A DNA stretch of 64,000 nucleotides from Paraconexibacter antarcticus. Lineage in GTDB: Bacteria > Actinomycetota > Thermoleophilia > Solirubrobacterales > Solirubrobacteraceae. The position numbers and the translations under genes were made by a program. Positions 34,132 to 45,557 of the stretch are shown in pieces; the first letter of the stretch is position 1; each line of letters begins with the position of its first letter. The stretch spans positions 744,001-808,000 of the forward strand of contig NZ_CP098502.1 of NCBI RefSeq assembly GCF_024220175.1, in the 5' to 3' direction. Below the pieces are notes generated by a model. That model saw only the letters and a program-made list of their open reading frames with translations, did not search any database and had not been told where the DNA came from.

Positions 34132-35471
34132 GCACCCAGGTGCCCGCCGAACGCGAGGAGCCGGTGGGCGACACCCCCGCCGTGCGGTTCGTCGACGAGC
34201 GCCTCGGCGCAGCGAAGGTGACCCGGGGCGCGCTGCGCTACGTGTTCCCCGACCACTGGTTTTTCCTGCTCGGCGAGCTCGCCCTCTACGCGTTCGTCAT
34301 GCTCATCGTGACGGGCGTCTTCCTCGCGCTGTTCTTCTCGCCGAGCACCGCGACGACGACCTACCACGGCGGCTACCAGCCGCTGGACGGGGTCGAGGTC
34401 TCGCACGCCTACGCGTCGACGATGCGCCTGAGCTTCGACGTCCCGATGGGGCTGCTCATCCGGCAGACGCACCACTGGGCGGCGCTGCTCTTCCTCGCGG
34501 GGATCATCGTCCACGTCATCCGGGTGATGTTCACCGCGGCCTTCCGCAAGCCGCGCGAGCTCACCCACCTGCTCGGCGTCCTGCTGCTCGGCCTCGGGCT
34601 CGTGGAGGGCTTCGCCGGCTACTCCCTGCCCGACGACCTCCTCTCGGGGATGGGCCTCGCGATCGCCTACGGCGTCGTGCTGTCGATCCCGCTCGTCGGC
34701 GGCCAGCTCGGCACGCTGCTGTGGGGCGGCTCGTTCCCCACGGCGGGCGCGTTCGAGAGCCGGCTGTTCATCGCGCACGTCTTCCTCCTGCCCGCCGCGA
34801 TGGCGGCGCTCATCGGCGCGCACCTCGCGCTCGTCGCCCGGCACCACCACACGCAGTTCCGCGGGCCCGGCCGGACCGAGCGCAACGTCGTGGGGACGCC
34901 GATGTGGCCCGGCTACGCCCTGCGGTCCCTGGCCTGGATGTGCGCGACGTTCGCCGTCCTGCTGCTGCTCGGCGGCCTCGTGCAGATCAACCCGATCTGG
35001 CAGTGGGGACCGTACGAGCCGTGGCTCGGCAGCAACGGCGCGCAGCCCGACTGGTACCTCGGCTGGCTCATCGGCGCGCTACGGCTCATGCCCCCGATCG
35101 AGCCCCGGTTCTGGGGTCACACCTGGGCCGGCAACCCGTTCTTCGGCGGCGTGCTGCTGCCCACCGCCGTCTTCGGGCTGCTCGCCGCGTGGCCGTGGGT
35201 CGACCGGCGGCTGTGGACCCGCGACCGCCTCGACCACCACCTGCTCTCGCTGCTCCGCGACGAGCCCGGCCGGGTGGGGGCGACCGCCGCCTTCGCCGCG
35301 TTCGTCGCCACGATCTTCCTCGCCGGCTCTGCCGACCGCCTCTTCGTCGCCGCCGGCGTCCCCTACGAGGCGCAGGTCTGGGTGCTCCGCGCCGCCGTGT
35401 TCGTCGTGCCCGCCGTCGTCGGGGGGCTGGCCGCGCGGGCGGCCCGGCGGCAGGGGGACGTCCGTCGCTAG
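34128..35471 (+). CDS. qcrB: Cytochrome b subunit of the bcc complex
   Basis: The product is 447 residues. Heme-binding His pairs lie in QTHHWAALLFLAGIIVHVIR and IAHVFLLPAAMAALIGAHLA. The loop with GYSLPDDLLSGMG and the NPIWQWGPYEPW segment belong to the quinol site region; the canonical PEWY appears as PDWY (AQPDWYLGWLIG). It oxidises menaquinol and is the last gene of the operon, followed by a nested hairpin. Confidence 0.93.
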   Translation: MSTQVPAEREEPVGDTPAVRFVDERLGAAKVTRGALRYVFPDHWFFLLGELALYAFVMLIVTGVFLALFFSPSTATTTYHGGYQPLDGVEVSHAYASTMRLSFDVPMGLLIRQTHHWAALLFLAGIIVHVIRVMFTAAFRKPRELTHLLGVLLLGLGLVEGFAGYSLPDDLLSGMGLAIAYGVVLSIPLVGGQLGTLLWGGSFPTAGAFESRLFIAHVFLLPAAMAALIGAHLALVARHHHTQFRGPGRTERNVVGTPMWPGYALRSLAWMCATFAVLLLLGGLVQINPIWQWGPYEPWLGSNGAQPDWYLGWLIGALRLMPPIEPRFWGHTWAGNPFFGGVLLPTAVFGLLAAWPWVDRRLWTRDRLDHHLLSLLRDEPGRVGATAAFAAFVATIFLAGSADRLFVAAGVPYEAQVWVLRAAVFVVPAVVGGLAARAARRQGDVRR

Positions 35472-35485
35472 GACGGCCCGGACGG

Positions 35486-35535
35486 CGCGCGACGCTCGGC
35501 GCCCTCCGCCGGCGGGCGCCGGCGGGCGTCGCGCG
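35486..35535 (+). terminator. Nested stem-loop after qcrB
   Basis: CGCGCGACGC pairs with GCGTCGCGCG (10 bp) and encloses a second perfect stem, GGCGCCC with GGGCGCC. It lies 15 nt after the qcrB stop and probably ends the respiratory operon. The rest of the 309-bp gap to the GH15 gene shows nothing firm; a 70-codon minus-strand frame at 35468-35680 is low-complexity Arg-rich. Confidence 0.65.
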
Positions 35536-35780
35536 GGGGCGCCCTCCACGCCGGCGGGCGGCGATCCCAGGTGATCGTGTCGGCGGCGCGGCGGCGGGCC
35601 CGCTCGCGGCGTTCGGCGCTGCGCCGCAGCGCCACCCGGATCGGGCTGTTGGCCTGCAGGGTGGCGCGATCGACCGGCATGCACCAGGTGATGCCCGGCC
35701 CCTCGCGGGCCCCGGGGACCGGGGGTCTGTTGACGGACCCCGGTCCGTTCGACCCGTGACCACCGGGTAAGCGCCCGATC

Positions 35781-37553
35781 GTGAGCGACACGGATCTGCA
35801 CGAGCTCGGCCTTCTGGGGGACGGGTGCGGCTCAGCGCTCGTCCGGGCGGACGGGACCATCGAGTGGTGCTGCCTGCCGCGGTTCGACAGCGGCAGCTGC
35901 TTCGGCGCGCTGCTCGACGGCGAGCAGGGCGGCTTCTGCTCGATCGAGCTCGACGGGAGCGACGCGGAGCGCGGCGCCGCGCGCTACGCCGACGGCTCGC
36001 TCGTGCACGTCGTGGACCTGGCCGGCGGCGCGGGCCGCGTCCGCGTCGAGGACGCGCTCGCTCCCGGGAAGCAGCGGCTGGCGCGGGTGGTGCACGTGCT
36101 CTCGGGACGGTGCGACGTCGTCGTGCGGATCGTCGCCCGCTTCGACTACGGGCAGACGCGGCCGTGGCTGCACCGCCACGACGAGCACCGGGCGTGGATC
36201 GTCGGCGGCGACGATGCGCTCATCGTCAGCACGGACGGGACGATCGTGCGCTGCGGCGACCACGAGCTGCAGGTCCACGCCCGGGTCGGCACCGGCGAGC
36301 GGCTCCAGGTCTCGATCGCCTCCTGCCGGCCCGAGGACGCCGCGACCCTCACGGCCGACGCGCGCTGCACCGCCGCGGCCGACATCCGGGACGCGCTGAG
36401 CTGGACGCGCCGCTGGTGGGCGGACGCGGAGGCCGGCACCGACGACGCGGCGGTCGTCCGCTCGGCGCTGACGCTGAAGGCCCTCGTGTACGAGCGGACC
36501 GGGGCCGTCGTCGCGGCCCCCACGACCTCGCTGACCGAGGCGCTCGACGGTGGCCGCACGTGGGACTACCGCTACGCCTGGGTGCGGGACGCCACGTGGA
36601 CCTCCCGCGCGCTCGCGGCGCTCGGCATCACCGGGGTCGGCGACGCGTTCTCCGCATTCGTCATGCGGGCCAGCGCCGGGCACGCGGACGACATGCAGGT
36701 CGTCTACGGCGTGGGCGGCGAGCGGCGGCTGCACGAGCACGAGGTCTCGCTCGCCGGCTGGCGGGGCGTCGGCCCCGTCCGGGTCGGCAACGCGGCCGAG
36801 CAGCAGATCCAGCGCGACGAGGCCGGGGAGATCCTGCAGCAGTGCCGCCAGCGGCACGAGCGCGGGCACCGCTTCGACGACGACGAGTGGCGCTTCATCT
36901 CCCGGGTCCTCGACCGCGTCGCGCGCCACTGGCACGAACCCGACCGCGGCTTCTGGGAGCTGCGCGGTGAGCCGCGGCAGTTCGTGTACTCCAAGGCCGC
37001 CTGCTTCGCCGCGCTCGACGCCGGGCTGGCCATCGCCGCGGCGCAGCGGCCGCAGGCGTCGACCGCGGGCTGGCACGAGGCCCGCGAAGCCGCCCGCGAG
37101 ACGGTGCTCGACGCCGGGTTCGAGGTCGAGCGCGGCGTCTTCCGCCAGGCCGTCGGCCGTCCGGACCTCGACGCGACCGCCCTCCTGCTCCCGCATACGG
37201 GCGTCGTCGAGTGGACGGACCCCCGCATGCGCTCGACCGTCGACGTGCTCGCCGACGCGCTCGGCGAGGACGGGCTGCTCCGCCGGTACGACACCGTCGA
37301 CGGGCTCCCCGGGCGGGAGGGGTGCTTCCTCGCCTGCTCGTTCTGGCTGGCCGAATGCCTCGCGCGCCAGGGTCGTCTCGACGCCGCGACGGAGGTGTTC
37401 GAGCGGGCCATGGAGACGGCGAGTCCGCTCGGGCTCTTCTCCGAGGAGTACGACACGCGCGCCGGAGTGGCCGTCGGCAACTATCCGCAGGCCCTCACGC
37501 ACCTCGCGCACGTCAGCGCGGCCGTGGCGCTGGGCCGGCACCGGTCCGATTGA
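35781..37553 (+). CDS. Glycoside hydrolase family 15 protein (glucoamylase/trehalase type)
   Basis: The product is 590 residues from a GTG. An N-terminal beta-sandwich domain (LGDGCGSALVRADGTIEW, CLPRFDSGSCFGALLD) precedes the (alpha/alpha)6 barrel with WDYRYAWVRDATWT. Catalytic Glu candidates are in WELRGEPRQFVYSK (about 393) and GLFSEEYD (about 555). Bacterial GH15 enzymes of this architecture include trehalases and glucoamylases, releasing glucose in the cytoplasm. No signal peptide is seen. The Crp-like gene follows after 16 nt. Confidence 0.92.
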   Translation: MSDTDLHELGLLGDGCGSALVRADGTIEWCCLPRFDSGSCFGALLDGEQGGFCSIELDGSDAERGAARYADGSLVHVVDLAGGAGRVRVEDALAPGKQRLARVVHVLSGRCDVVVRIVARFDYGQTRPWLHRHDEHRAWIVGGDDALIVSTDGTIVRCGDHELQVHARVGTGERLQVSIASCRPEDAATLTADARCTAAADIRDALSWTRRWWADAEAGTDDAAVVRSALTLKALVYERTGAVVAAPTTSLTEALDGGRTWDYRYAWVRDATWTSRALAALGITGVGDAFSAFVMRASAGHADDMQVVYGVGGERRLHEHEVSLAGWRGVGPVRVGNAAEQQIQRDEAGEILQQCRQRHERGHRFDDDEWRFISRVLDRVARHWHEPDRGFWELRGEPRQFVYSKAACFAALDAGLAIAAAQRPQASTAGWHEAREAARETVLDAGFEVERGVFRQAVGRPDLDATALLLPHTGVVEWTDPRMRSTVDVLADALGEDGLLRRYDTVDGLPGREGCFLACSFWLAECLARQGRLDAATEVFERAMETASPLGLFSEEYDTRAGVAVGNYPQALTHLAHVSAAVALGRHRSD

Positions 37554-37569
37554 GGTGCGAGATGATTGG

Positions 37570-38337
37570 ATGCCGGTGGTGGACCGCGCGTCGCTGCTCA
37601 AGCTCGACCCCGACCTCGGCAGCGAGCTGCCGGACGAGAGCTGCGCCCTGGCCGCCGAGCGGCTCATCGTCCGCCTCGAGCGCCTCCCGGCCGGTGACTG
37701 GCACCCGCAGCCCGACGAGTTCGGGGCGCGCGGCGGGATCGGCCTGCTCATCGGTGACGGGTTCATCGTCCGGCACGTGAAGCTCGAGCACCGCGCGGGC
37801 GCCGAGGTCCTCGGGCCGGGCGACCTGCTGCGCCCGTGGCAGGACGACGGGGAGTACGCCGTCTACCCCTACGTCCCGGGCTGGCGGGCGGTGACCGGGG
37901 TGACCTTCGCGGTCCTCGACCTCGCGTTCGCCAGCCGGCTCGGTCCGTTCCCGCAGGTGACCGCGGCGATCACCGGCCGCGCGATGAGCCGCTCGCGCCG
38001 GGTCGCCGGGCACCTCGTCCTCGCGCAGCTCGCGTCGGTCGAGCACCGCGTGCTGCTCGTGCTGTGGCAGCTCGCCGATCTCTGGGGGCGCGTCCGTCCC
38101 GACGGCGTGCTCCTCCCGGTCCCGCTCACGCACCGGCTCCTCGGCCTGACGATCGGCGCCCGCCGGCCGTCGGTCACGACCGCGCTCGGGGCGCTGGCCG
38201 AGCAGGACCTCGTCCGCAGCCTCGGCCGCGAGGGCTTCCTCCTCCTCGGCCCGCCGCCGCAGGACCTGCCTCTGCTCCGCGGCGCGGCGACCTCGTCGCT
38301 GCCGTCGCGAGCGCTGCTGTCAGCCCCGCCGGTGTGA
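37570..38337 (+). CDS. Crp/Fnr-like transcriptional regulator
   Basis: The product is 255 residues. The N-terminal half fits a degenerate cNMP-binding-like domain (GIGLLIGDGFIVRHV, VLGPGDLLRPWQ). The C-terminal winged helix contains LLPVPLTHRLLGLTIGARRP then SVTTALGALAEQDLV. The cAMP-contact Arg-Ser pair is not obvious, so the ligand is unknown. It directly follows the GH15 gene. Its last 18 nt overlap the end of the convergent SDR gene. Confidence 0.88.
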   Translation: MPVVDRASLLKLDPDLGSELPDESCALAAERLIVRLERLPAGDWHPQPDEFGARGGIGLLIGDGFIVRHVKLEHRAGAEVLGPGDLLRPWQDDGEYAVYPYVPGWRAVTGVTFAVLDLAFASRLGPFPQVTAAITGRAMSRSRRVAGHLVLAQLASVEHRVLLVLWQLADLWGRVRPDGVLLPVPLTHRLLGLTIGARRPSVTTALGALAEQDLVRSLGREGFLLLGPPPQDLPLLRGAATSSLPSRALLSAPPV

Positions 38338-39324
38338 CCACGCGCCGCCGGCCGCGGCGGCGAGGGTCGTCGCGGCGGCGACCGAGGCCCGGTGCGTGGC
38401 CGCCCACAGCTGCGGGCTGCGGTGGTGGGCCTGCTCGGTGAAGCGGCCGGTCGTGCCGTGGTCCTCCCGGTCGTCGAGCGGGGTCTCGAGGTAGTCGCGC
38501 CGGTCCGGCGCGGCCGGCGTGTCGGTCTGCTGGGACCCGAAGCCCGTCCGCGCGAGGTAGCGCTCGGCGAGCCACGGCGCGCACCGGTTCCCGATGATCG
38601 TCAGGACCGTGGGCGCCCCGACCCAGACCTCGCGCCGGCGGGGGTGGTCGGCGGCCCAGACCACCGCGCGGGCGGCGACGGCGGGCGCGTAGATCGGCGG
38701 GACCGGCTGTGGCTCGCGCGGCACGTGCAGGCGCACCCACGAGAACTGCGTCGTGTTCATCCCCGGGAGCTGCACGATCGTGAGGCCGACGCCGCTGCCC
38801 CGGTGGCGCAGCTCGCACCGCAGTGATTCGAAGAAGCCCTGGATCGCGTGCTTGGCCCCGCAGTACGTCGCCTGCAGCGGGATCCCCTGGCGCGCGAGCG
38901 CGGAGCCGATGAGGATGACGTGCCCGCGGTCGCGCGGGAGCATGCGCCGGAGCGCGGCCTGCGTCCCGTGGACGGTGCCGAGGTAGGTCACCTCCGTCAC
39001 GCGGCGGAACTCCTCGGCCGTCGTGTCCGCGACCTCCCCGAGGACCGCGGCCATCGCGTTGTTGACCCAGATGTCGATCGGGCCCAGCTCGCGCTCGACC
39101 TGCGCGGCGGCGGCCTCCACCGCCTCGGGATCCGCGACGTCCGCGACGATCGTCAACGCGGTCCCGCCCGCCGCGCGGACCTCCTCGGCGGCGGCCTCCA
39201 GCCCCGCCCGTCCCCGGGCGACAAGCGCGATGCGATCACCCCGGCGCGCGAAGGCGACGGCGGTCGCCCGGCCGACGCCGGCCGATCCACCCGTGATGAC
39301 GATGACCCTCGATGTGGTGCTCAT
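38320..39324 (-). CDS. SDR family oxidoreductase with C-terminal extension
   Basis: The product is 334 residues. It has TGGSAGVGRA near residue 11, NNAMAAV near 90, Ser in ILIGSALA and YCGAKHA as catalytic Tyr/Lys. The extra 80 C-terminal residues, with a final hydrophobic Ala-rich segment, are typical of a membrane-associated SDR subgroup. It is convergent with the Crp-like gene. Substrate unknown. Confidence 0.9.
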   Translation of the reverse strand: MSTTSRVIVITGGSAGVGRATAVAFARRGDRIALVARGRAGLEAAAEEVRAAGGTALTIVADVADPEAVEAAAAQVERELGPIDIWVNNAMAAVLGEVADTTAEEFRRVTEVTYLGTVHGTQAALRRMLPRDRGHVILIGSALARQGIPLQATYCGAKHAIQGFFESLRCELRHRGSGVGLTIVQLPGMNTTQFSWVRLHVPREPQPVPPIYAPAVAARAVVWAADHPRRREVWVGAPTVLTIIGNRCAPWLAERYLARTGFGSQQTDTPAAPDRRDYLETPLDDREDHGTTGRFTEQAHHRSPQLWAATHRASVAAATTLAAAAGGAWSHRRG

Positions 39325-39451
39325 GCCGGGCGGATGCCCGGTCCGTCGGCGGACGGGGCCGCCAGGTCCGTCGGCGCACCTCTCCGCGGCCCGGGGTCCG
39401 TCGCCGGACCGCCGGCGTGACGCCCCCCGGCACGCCGAGCACCCATAGGAC

Positions 39452-39784
39452 ATGGTCAATCTCCGCCACGTCCGCGCCGCCTACGGGACGGTGCTCGTCC
39501 TCGCCCCCGACACCGTCCTGCGTCGCGTCGTCGGGATCCGCGATCCCGACCGGCGCCTGCACGCGGCGACGCTCGTGCTCGGTGGCCGCCAACTCGCGGA
39601 GGGGGTGCTGCCCCGTCGCGCCCGGCGGCTGCTCGTCGTCATCGACGCGATCCACGTGCACACGATGGTCGGGCTGGCCCTGATCGATGCGCGCCGGCGC
39701 CGGGCGACGCTCGCGAGCGCGGGGGTCGCCGCCGGCTTCGGCGTGGCGACCCTGGCGAACACCCGCACCGGAGCGACGTCATGA
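39452..39784 (+). CDS. Small hypothetical protein, first gene of the TPP-enzyme operon
   Basis: The product is 110 residues with two modest hydrophobic segments (LLVVIDAIHVHTMVGLALI and LASAGVAAGFGVATLA) and an Arg-rich middle. No family is recognised. It overlaps the next gene by ATGA and so opens a six-gene coupled run to 45527. Confidence 0.65.
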   Translation: MVNLRHVRAAYGTVLVLAPDTVLRRVVGIRDPDRRLHAATLVLGGRQLAEGVLPRRARRLLVVIDAIHVHTMVGLALIDARRRRATLASAGVAAGFGVATLANTRTGATS

Positions 39785-41565
39785 GCGGGCCGACCGTCGC
39801 CGAGTTCATCCTCGAGCGCCTCCACGAATGGGGCGTCGGGCGGATCTACGGCTACCCCGGGGACGGGATCAACGGGCTGCTCGGCGCCTTCCACGAGGTC
39901 GGTGACCGCGTGCGCTTCGTGCAGACCCGCCACGAGGAGATCGCGAGCTTCGCCGCCTGCGCCCACGCGAAGCTCACGGGCGAGGTCGGCGTCTGCATGG
40001 CGACGTCCGGCCCCGGGGCGATCCACCTGCTCAACGGGCTCTACGACGCCAAGCTCGACCACCAGCCGGTCGTCGCGATCGTCGGCCAGCAGGCGCGGAC
40101 CGCGCTGGGCGCCGACTACCAGCAGGAGGTCGACCTCACCACGCTCTACAAGGACGTCGCGCACGAGTTCGTCGAGGTGTGCATGGTGCCGGCCCAGGCC
40201 CGCCAGCTCGTCGACCGCGCGATGCGCATCGCGGCGGCCACCCGGTCCCCGACGTGCATCATCGTGCCGAACGACGTGCAGGAGTCGCCGTACGAGGAGC
40301 CGGCGCGCGCCCATGGATCCGTCTTCACCTCGCCCGGGTTCCACCGCCCGCGCCCGGTCCCGGACGCCACGCAGCTCGCCGCCGCCGCCGACCTCATCAA
40401 CGCCGGCGAGCGGCCGGCGATCCTCATCGGGCAGGGGGCCATCGGCGCGGAGGCGGAGGTCATCGAGCTCGCCGAGCGCATCGGCGCGGGGGTGGCCAAG
40501 GCCCTCAACGGCCGCGCCGCGCTGCCCGACGACCTGCCGTTCGTCACGGGCTCGATCGGCCTGCTGGGCACGAAGCCGTCGTTCTCGATGATGGAGGGCT
40601 GCGACACGCTCATCCTCATCGGCACCGGCTTCCCCTACGCCGAATGGCTGCCCCCGGAGGGCCAGGCCCGCGCGGTGCAGATCGACATCGACCCCCGGCG
40701 CCTCGGCATGCGCTACCCCACGGAGGTCGGCCTGACCGGCGACAGCGCGGCGACCCTGCAGGCGCTGCTCCCGCTCCTGGAGGAGCAGCGCGACCGCCGC
40801 TGGCAGGAGACCATCGCCGACGACGTCGAGCGCTGGTGGCGCATCCTGGACGAGCGCGCGCACCAGTCGGCCGACCCGATCAACCCGCAGCTCGTCTTCC
40901 ACGAGCTCAGCGCGCGGCTGCCCGACCGCGCGATCCTGACCGCCGACTCGGGCTCCGCGACGAACTGGTGGGCCCGCCACCTGCGCATGCGCTCCGGGAT
41001 GCAGGCTGCGCTCTCGGGGACCCTCGCGACGATGTGCCCGTCGGTGCCCTACGCGCTGGCCGCGAAGTTCGCCTACCCCGACCGCCCGGTCATCGCGGTC
41101 ATCGGGGACGGCGCGATGCAGATGCTCGGCATCAACGCGCTCATCGACATCGCCCGCTACCACGAGGAGTGGAGCAACCGGCAGCTCGTCGTCTGCGTCC
41201 TGCACAACAACGACCTCAACCAGGTCACGTGGGAGCAGCGGGTCATGTCCGGCAACCCGAAGCTCGACGCCTCGCAGGTGCTGCCCGACGTCGACCTCGC
41301 CGGCTACGCCCGCCTGCTCGGCCTGGGCGGGATCCGGGTCGACCGGCCGGAGGACGTCGGACCCGCGTGGGACGAGGCGCTCGGCGCCGGCGGGCCCGTC
41401 CTGCTCGACGTCGTGACGGATCCCGAGGTCCCGCCGCTGCCGCCGCACATCCGCCTGGACCAGGTCAAGGGCATCGCCTCGACGCTGCGGCACGGCGACC
41501 CGGCGGCGCGGCGGATCCTCGTCGAGTCCTTCAAGGGCAAGCTCGCGGAGTTCACGACGCGATGA
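39781..41565 (+). CDS. Thiamine-diphosphate enzyme of the pyruvate oxidase/PoxB type
   Basis: The product is 594 residues. The pyrimidine-domain Glu is in TRHEEIASFAA (about residue 52), the central FAD/ADP domain follows, and the ThDP motif is VIGDGAMQMLGINALIDI to HNNDLNQVTWEQR (about 441-480). FAD-binding of the PoxB/acetolactate synthase group is likely. PoxB-like pyruvate:quinone oxidoreductase is the best fit; acetolactate synthase or an oxalyl-CoA-type enzyme cannot be excluded. As part of an operon near a respiratory chain, electron delivery to quinone is plausible. Confidence 0.88.
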   Translation: MSGPTVAEFILERLHEWGVGRIYGYPGDGINGLLGAFHEVGDRVRFVQTRHEEIASFAACAHAKLTGEVGVCMATSGPGAIHLLNGLYDAKLDHQPVVAIVGQQARTALGADYQQEVDLTTLYKDVAHEFVEVCMVPAQARQLVDRAMRIAAATRSPTCIIVPNDVQESPYEEPARAHGSVFTSPGFHRPRPVPDATQLAAAADLINAGERPAILIGQGAIGAEAEVIELAERIGAGVAKALNGRAALPDDLPFVTGSIGLLGTKPSFSMMEGCDTLILIGTGFPYAEWLPPEGQARAVQIDIDPRRLGMRYPTEVGLTGDSAATLQALLPLLEEQRDRRWQETIADDVERWWRILDERAHQSADPINPQLVFHELSARLPDRAILTADSGSATNWWARHLRMRSGMQAALSGTLATMCPSVPYALAAKFAYPDRPVIAVIGDGAMQMLGINALIDIARYHEEWSNRQLVVCVLHNNDLNQVTWEQRVMSGNPKLDASQVLPDVDLAGYARLLGLGGIRVDRPEDVGPAWDEALGAGGPVLLDVVTDPEVPPLPPHIRLDQVKGIASTLRHGDPAARRILVESFKGKLAEFTTR

Positions 41566-41999
41566 GACCTCCGTTCTCCCGCGCCGTGAGCGACTTCCGG
41601 GCCGGCCGCGCGCAGCGATTGCTGAGCGCGGCGACCGCCGCCGCCGCGGTCCCCCTCGGCGCCGAGATCTACCTCAACCACTACTCGGGCTCCTTCGGCA
41701 ACCGCTGGATGTGGACGCCCGTCGCGCTCTCGCCGGCGCTGGCGGCGGCCGGCGTCGCCGGCGTCTGCTCCGAGCGGGCCGCCCGGACGGTCCTGCCCGC
41801 CGTGGCGAGCGTGTACCTCCTCGACGGCTTGGCTGGGGTCTACTTCCACCTGCGCGGCGCCGCCCGCAAGCCCGGCGGCCTGCGCCAGGCGACCTACAAC
41901 CTCGTCATGGGACCGCCCGCGCTCGCCCCCGGCTCGCTCGCGATGGTCGGCGCGATCGGCGTCGCCGCCGCGATCTCCCGCCGGGAGGAGGGGCGATGA
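41562..41999 (+). CDS. Small multi-pass membrane protein, possible membrane anchor
   Basis: The product is 145 residues with about four membrane segments (LLSAATAAAAVPLGAEIYL, a central pair around residues 45-85, and LAMVGAIGVAAAIS). It overlaps both neighbours by 4 nt. The position between a PoxB-like enzyme and the two-subunit dehydrogenase suggests a membrane component, but no family is recognised. Confidence 0.72.
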   Translation: MRPPFSRAVSDFRAGRAQRLLSAATAAAAVPLGAEIYLNHYSGSFGNRWMWTPVALSPALAAAGVAGVCSERAARTVLPAVASVYLLDGLAGVYFHLRGAARKPGGLRQATYNLVMGPPALAPGSLAMVGAIGVAAAISRREEGR

Positions 42000-42741
42000 G
42001 CGGCGACGCCATGGACTTCGCCCGCGCCGAGCACCTGCCCAACCTGCGCGAGGACGGGCAGCCGGCCGATCCGAGCGGCCTGCCCCGGCAGCGGCAGGGC
42101 ATCACCCCGCAGATGCACGGGCGCTACCCGGACTACGACGTGCTCGCCCACGCCGACGCGTGGGACGAGGTGACGCGGGAGCGCGTCGTCGGCCGGGCCG
42201 GGAGGGTGCCGGTGCTGCGCTTCTTCACGGCGGAGGAGGCCGCGGCGCTGCGGACGCTGCTCGACCTCGCGCTCGCCCAGGACGCCGAGCCCCGCATCCC
42301 GGTCCTCGAGATCGTGGACAGCCGGCTGCACGAGGGCCGGCGCGACGGCTTCCGCTACGAGGACATGCCCGACGACGGACAGACCTGGCGCGCGGTCGCG
42401 GCCGCCGTCGACGCGACGGCGCGCGAGCGGGGCGCCGCGAGCCTCCTCGCCGCCGATCACCCGACGCGGGTGGGCATCGTGGACGACCTCGCGCACGGCC
42501 GGCTCGACGACGGTCCGTGGAGCGAGCTCAACAGCGCGCGGGCCTGGTCGGTCGTCATGCGCGGTGCGCTCAGCGCCTTCTACAGCCATCCGTGGGCGTG
42601 GAACGAGATCGGCTTCGGGGGGCCGGCCTACCCGCGCGGCTACATGCGCCTCGGCGCCGGTCCCGCGGGCGCCGACCCGCACGAGGGCGCGGAGGCGTTC
42701 TCGCGCGACCCGGTGCGCGACGTGCCGGCGAGGGGCCTCGA

Positions 42742-42745
<4 letters not shown>
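41996..42745 (+). CDS. Gluconate 2-dehydrogenase subunit 3-like small subunit
   Basis: The product is 249 residues. The VLRFFTAEEAAALRTLLDLA segment (about residue 73) and the later ARAWSVVMRGALSAFYSHPWAWNEIG fit the gluconate_2-dh3 family, the gamma subunit that pairs with GMC-type FAD subunits. Unlike typical gamma subunits it has no visible Tat signal, so the pair may stay cytoplasmic. It is coupled to the GMC gene by ATGA. Confidence 0.88.
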
Positions 42746-44405
<1,660 letters not shown>

Positions 44406-44409
<4 letters not shown>

Positions 44410-45527
44410 CCGCGCGCATCGATCACATCGAGGTCAACGCCTACCGGGTCCCCACCGACCGGCCGGAGGGCGACGGCACGCTGACGTGGGACGCCACGAC
44501 GATCGTCGTCGTCCACGCGCACGCGGGGCTCGAGGTCGGCCTCGGGTACACGTACGCCGACCAGGCGACCGCCAAGCTCATCGCCACCTCCCTCGCCGGC
44601 GTCGTGCGCGGGCGCAGCGCCTCCGCCCCCCGCGCGGCCTGGGCGGCGATGGTCGCCGCGACGCGCAACCTCGGCCGCCCGGGGATCACGTCGATGGCGA
44701 TCGCCGCCGTCGACCTGGCCCTGTGGGATCTGCACGCGCGCCTCGCCGGGCTGCCGCTCGCAGCGCTCCTCGGCCGCGTGCGGGACACGGTGCCGATCTA
44801 CGGCTCGGGCGGCTTCACGACGTACGACGACGAGGAGCTCACCGGTCAGCTCCGCGGCTGGGTGGACGCCGGCATCCCGCGCGTGAAGATGAAGGTCGGC
44901 CACGACCCGGCCGACGACCCCCGCCGGGTCCGGCTCGCCCGCGAGGCCATCGGCCCCGACGTCGAGCTCATGGTCGACGCCAACGGCGCGTACGACCGCA
45001 AGCAGGCCCTGCGGCTCGGCGAGCGGTTCGCCGCGGACGCGGACATCTGCTGGTTCGAGGAGCCGGTGAGCTCCGACGACGTGGACGGCCTGCGCCTCGT
45101 GCGCGACCGCGCGCCCGCGGGGGTGCACGTCGCCGCCGGGGAATACGGGTACGACGCGGCGTACTTCGCCCGGATGCTCGGCGCCGGCGCCGTCGACGTC
45201 GCCCAGGCCGACGTCACCCGCTGCGGCGGGATCACCGAGCTGCTGGCCGTCGACGGGCTGTGCCACGCGGCCGGCATCCCGCTGTCGCTGCACTGCGCCC
45301 CGGCCGTCCACGCGCATCCCGCGTGCGCGCTGCTCGCCCTGCGGCACCTGGAGGACTTCCACGACCACGCGCGCCTGGAGGCGATGCTGTTCGAGGGCGT
45401 CGCGCCCCGGCGCGACGGCGTCCTGCGCCCCTCGGGAGACCGGCCGGGCAACGGCCTGACCTTCCGGCGCGACGTGGCGGCCCCGTACTGCGTGACGGCC
45501 GGTACGCGGCCGGGGGGCCCGCGGTGA
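44406..45527 (+). CDS. Enolase-superfamily enzyme (mandelate racemase/muconate lactonizing type)
   Basis: The product is 373 residues. The capping domain is followed by the barrel with KMKVG (Lys about 164), DANGAY (Asp about 195), EEPVSSDD (Glu about 221), AGEYG (Glu about 247) and a late LHCAP His. These are the three metal ligands and acid/base residues of the MR subgroup. Many neighbours in sugar-oxidising operons are aldonate dehydratases; racemase or cycloisomerase activity is equally possible on sequence alone. Confidence 0.9.
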
Positions 45528-45557
45528 TGACCGGCCCGCGCGACGTGAGGAACGAGG

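Noticed and set aside
35468..35680. A 70-codon minus-strand frame convergent with qcrB
   Set aside because: Arg/Pro-rich, weak ribosome site, and it contains the nested terminator hairpin of the qcr operon.
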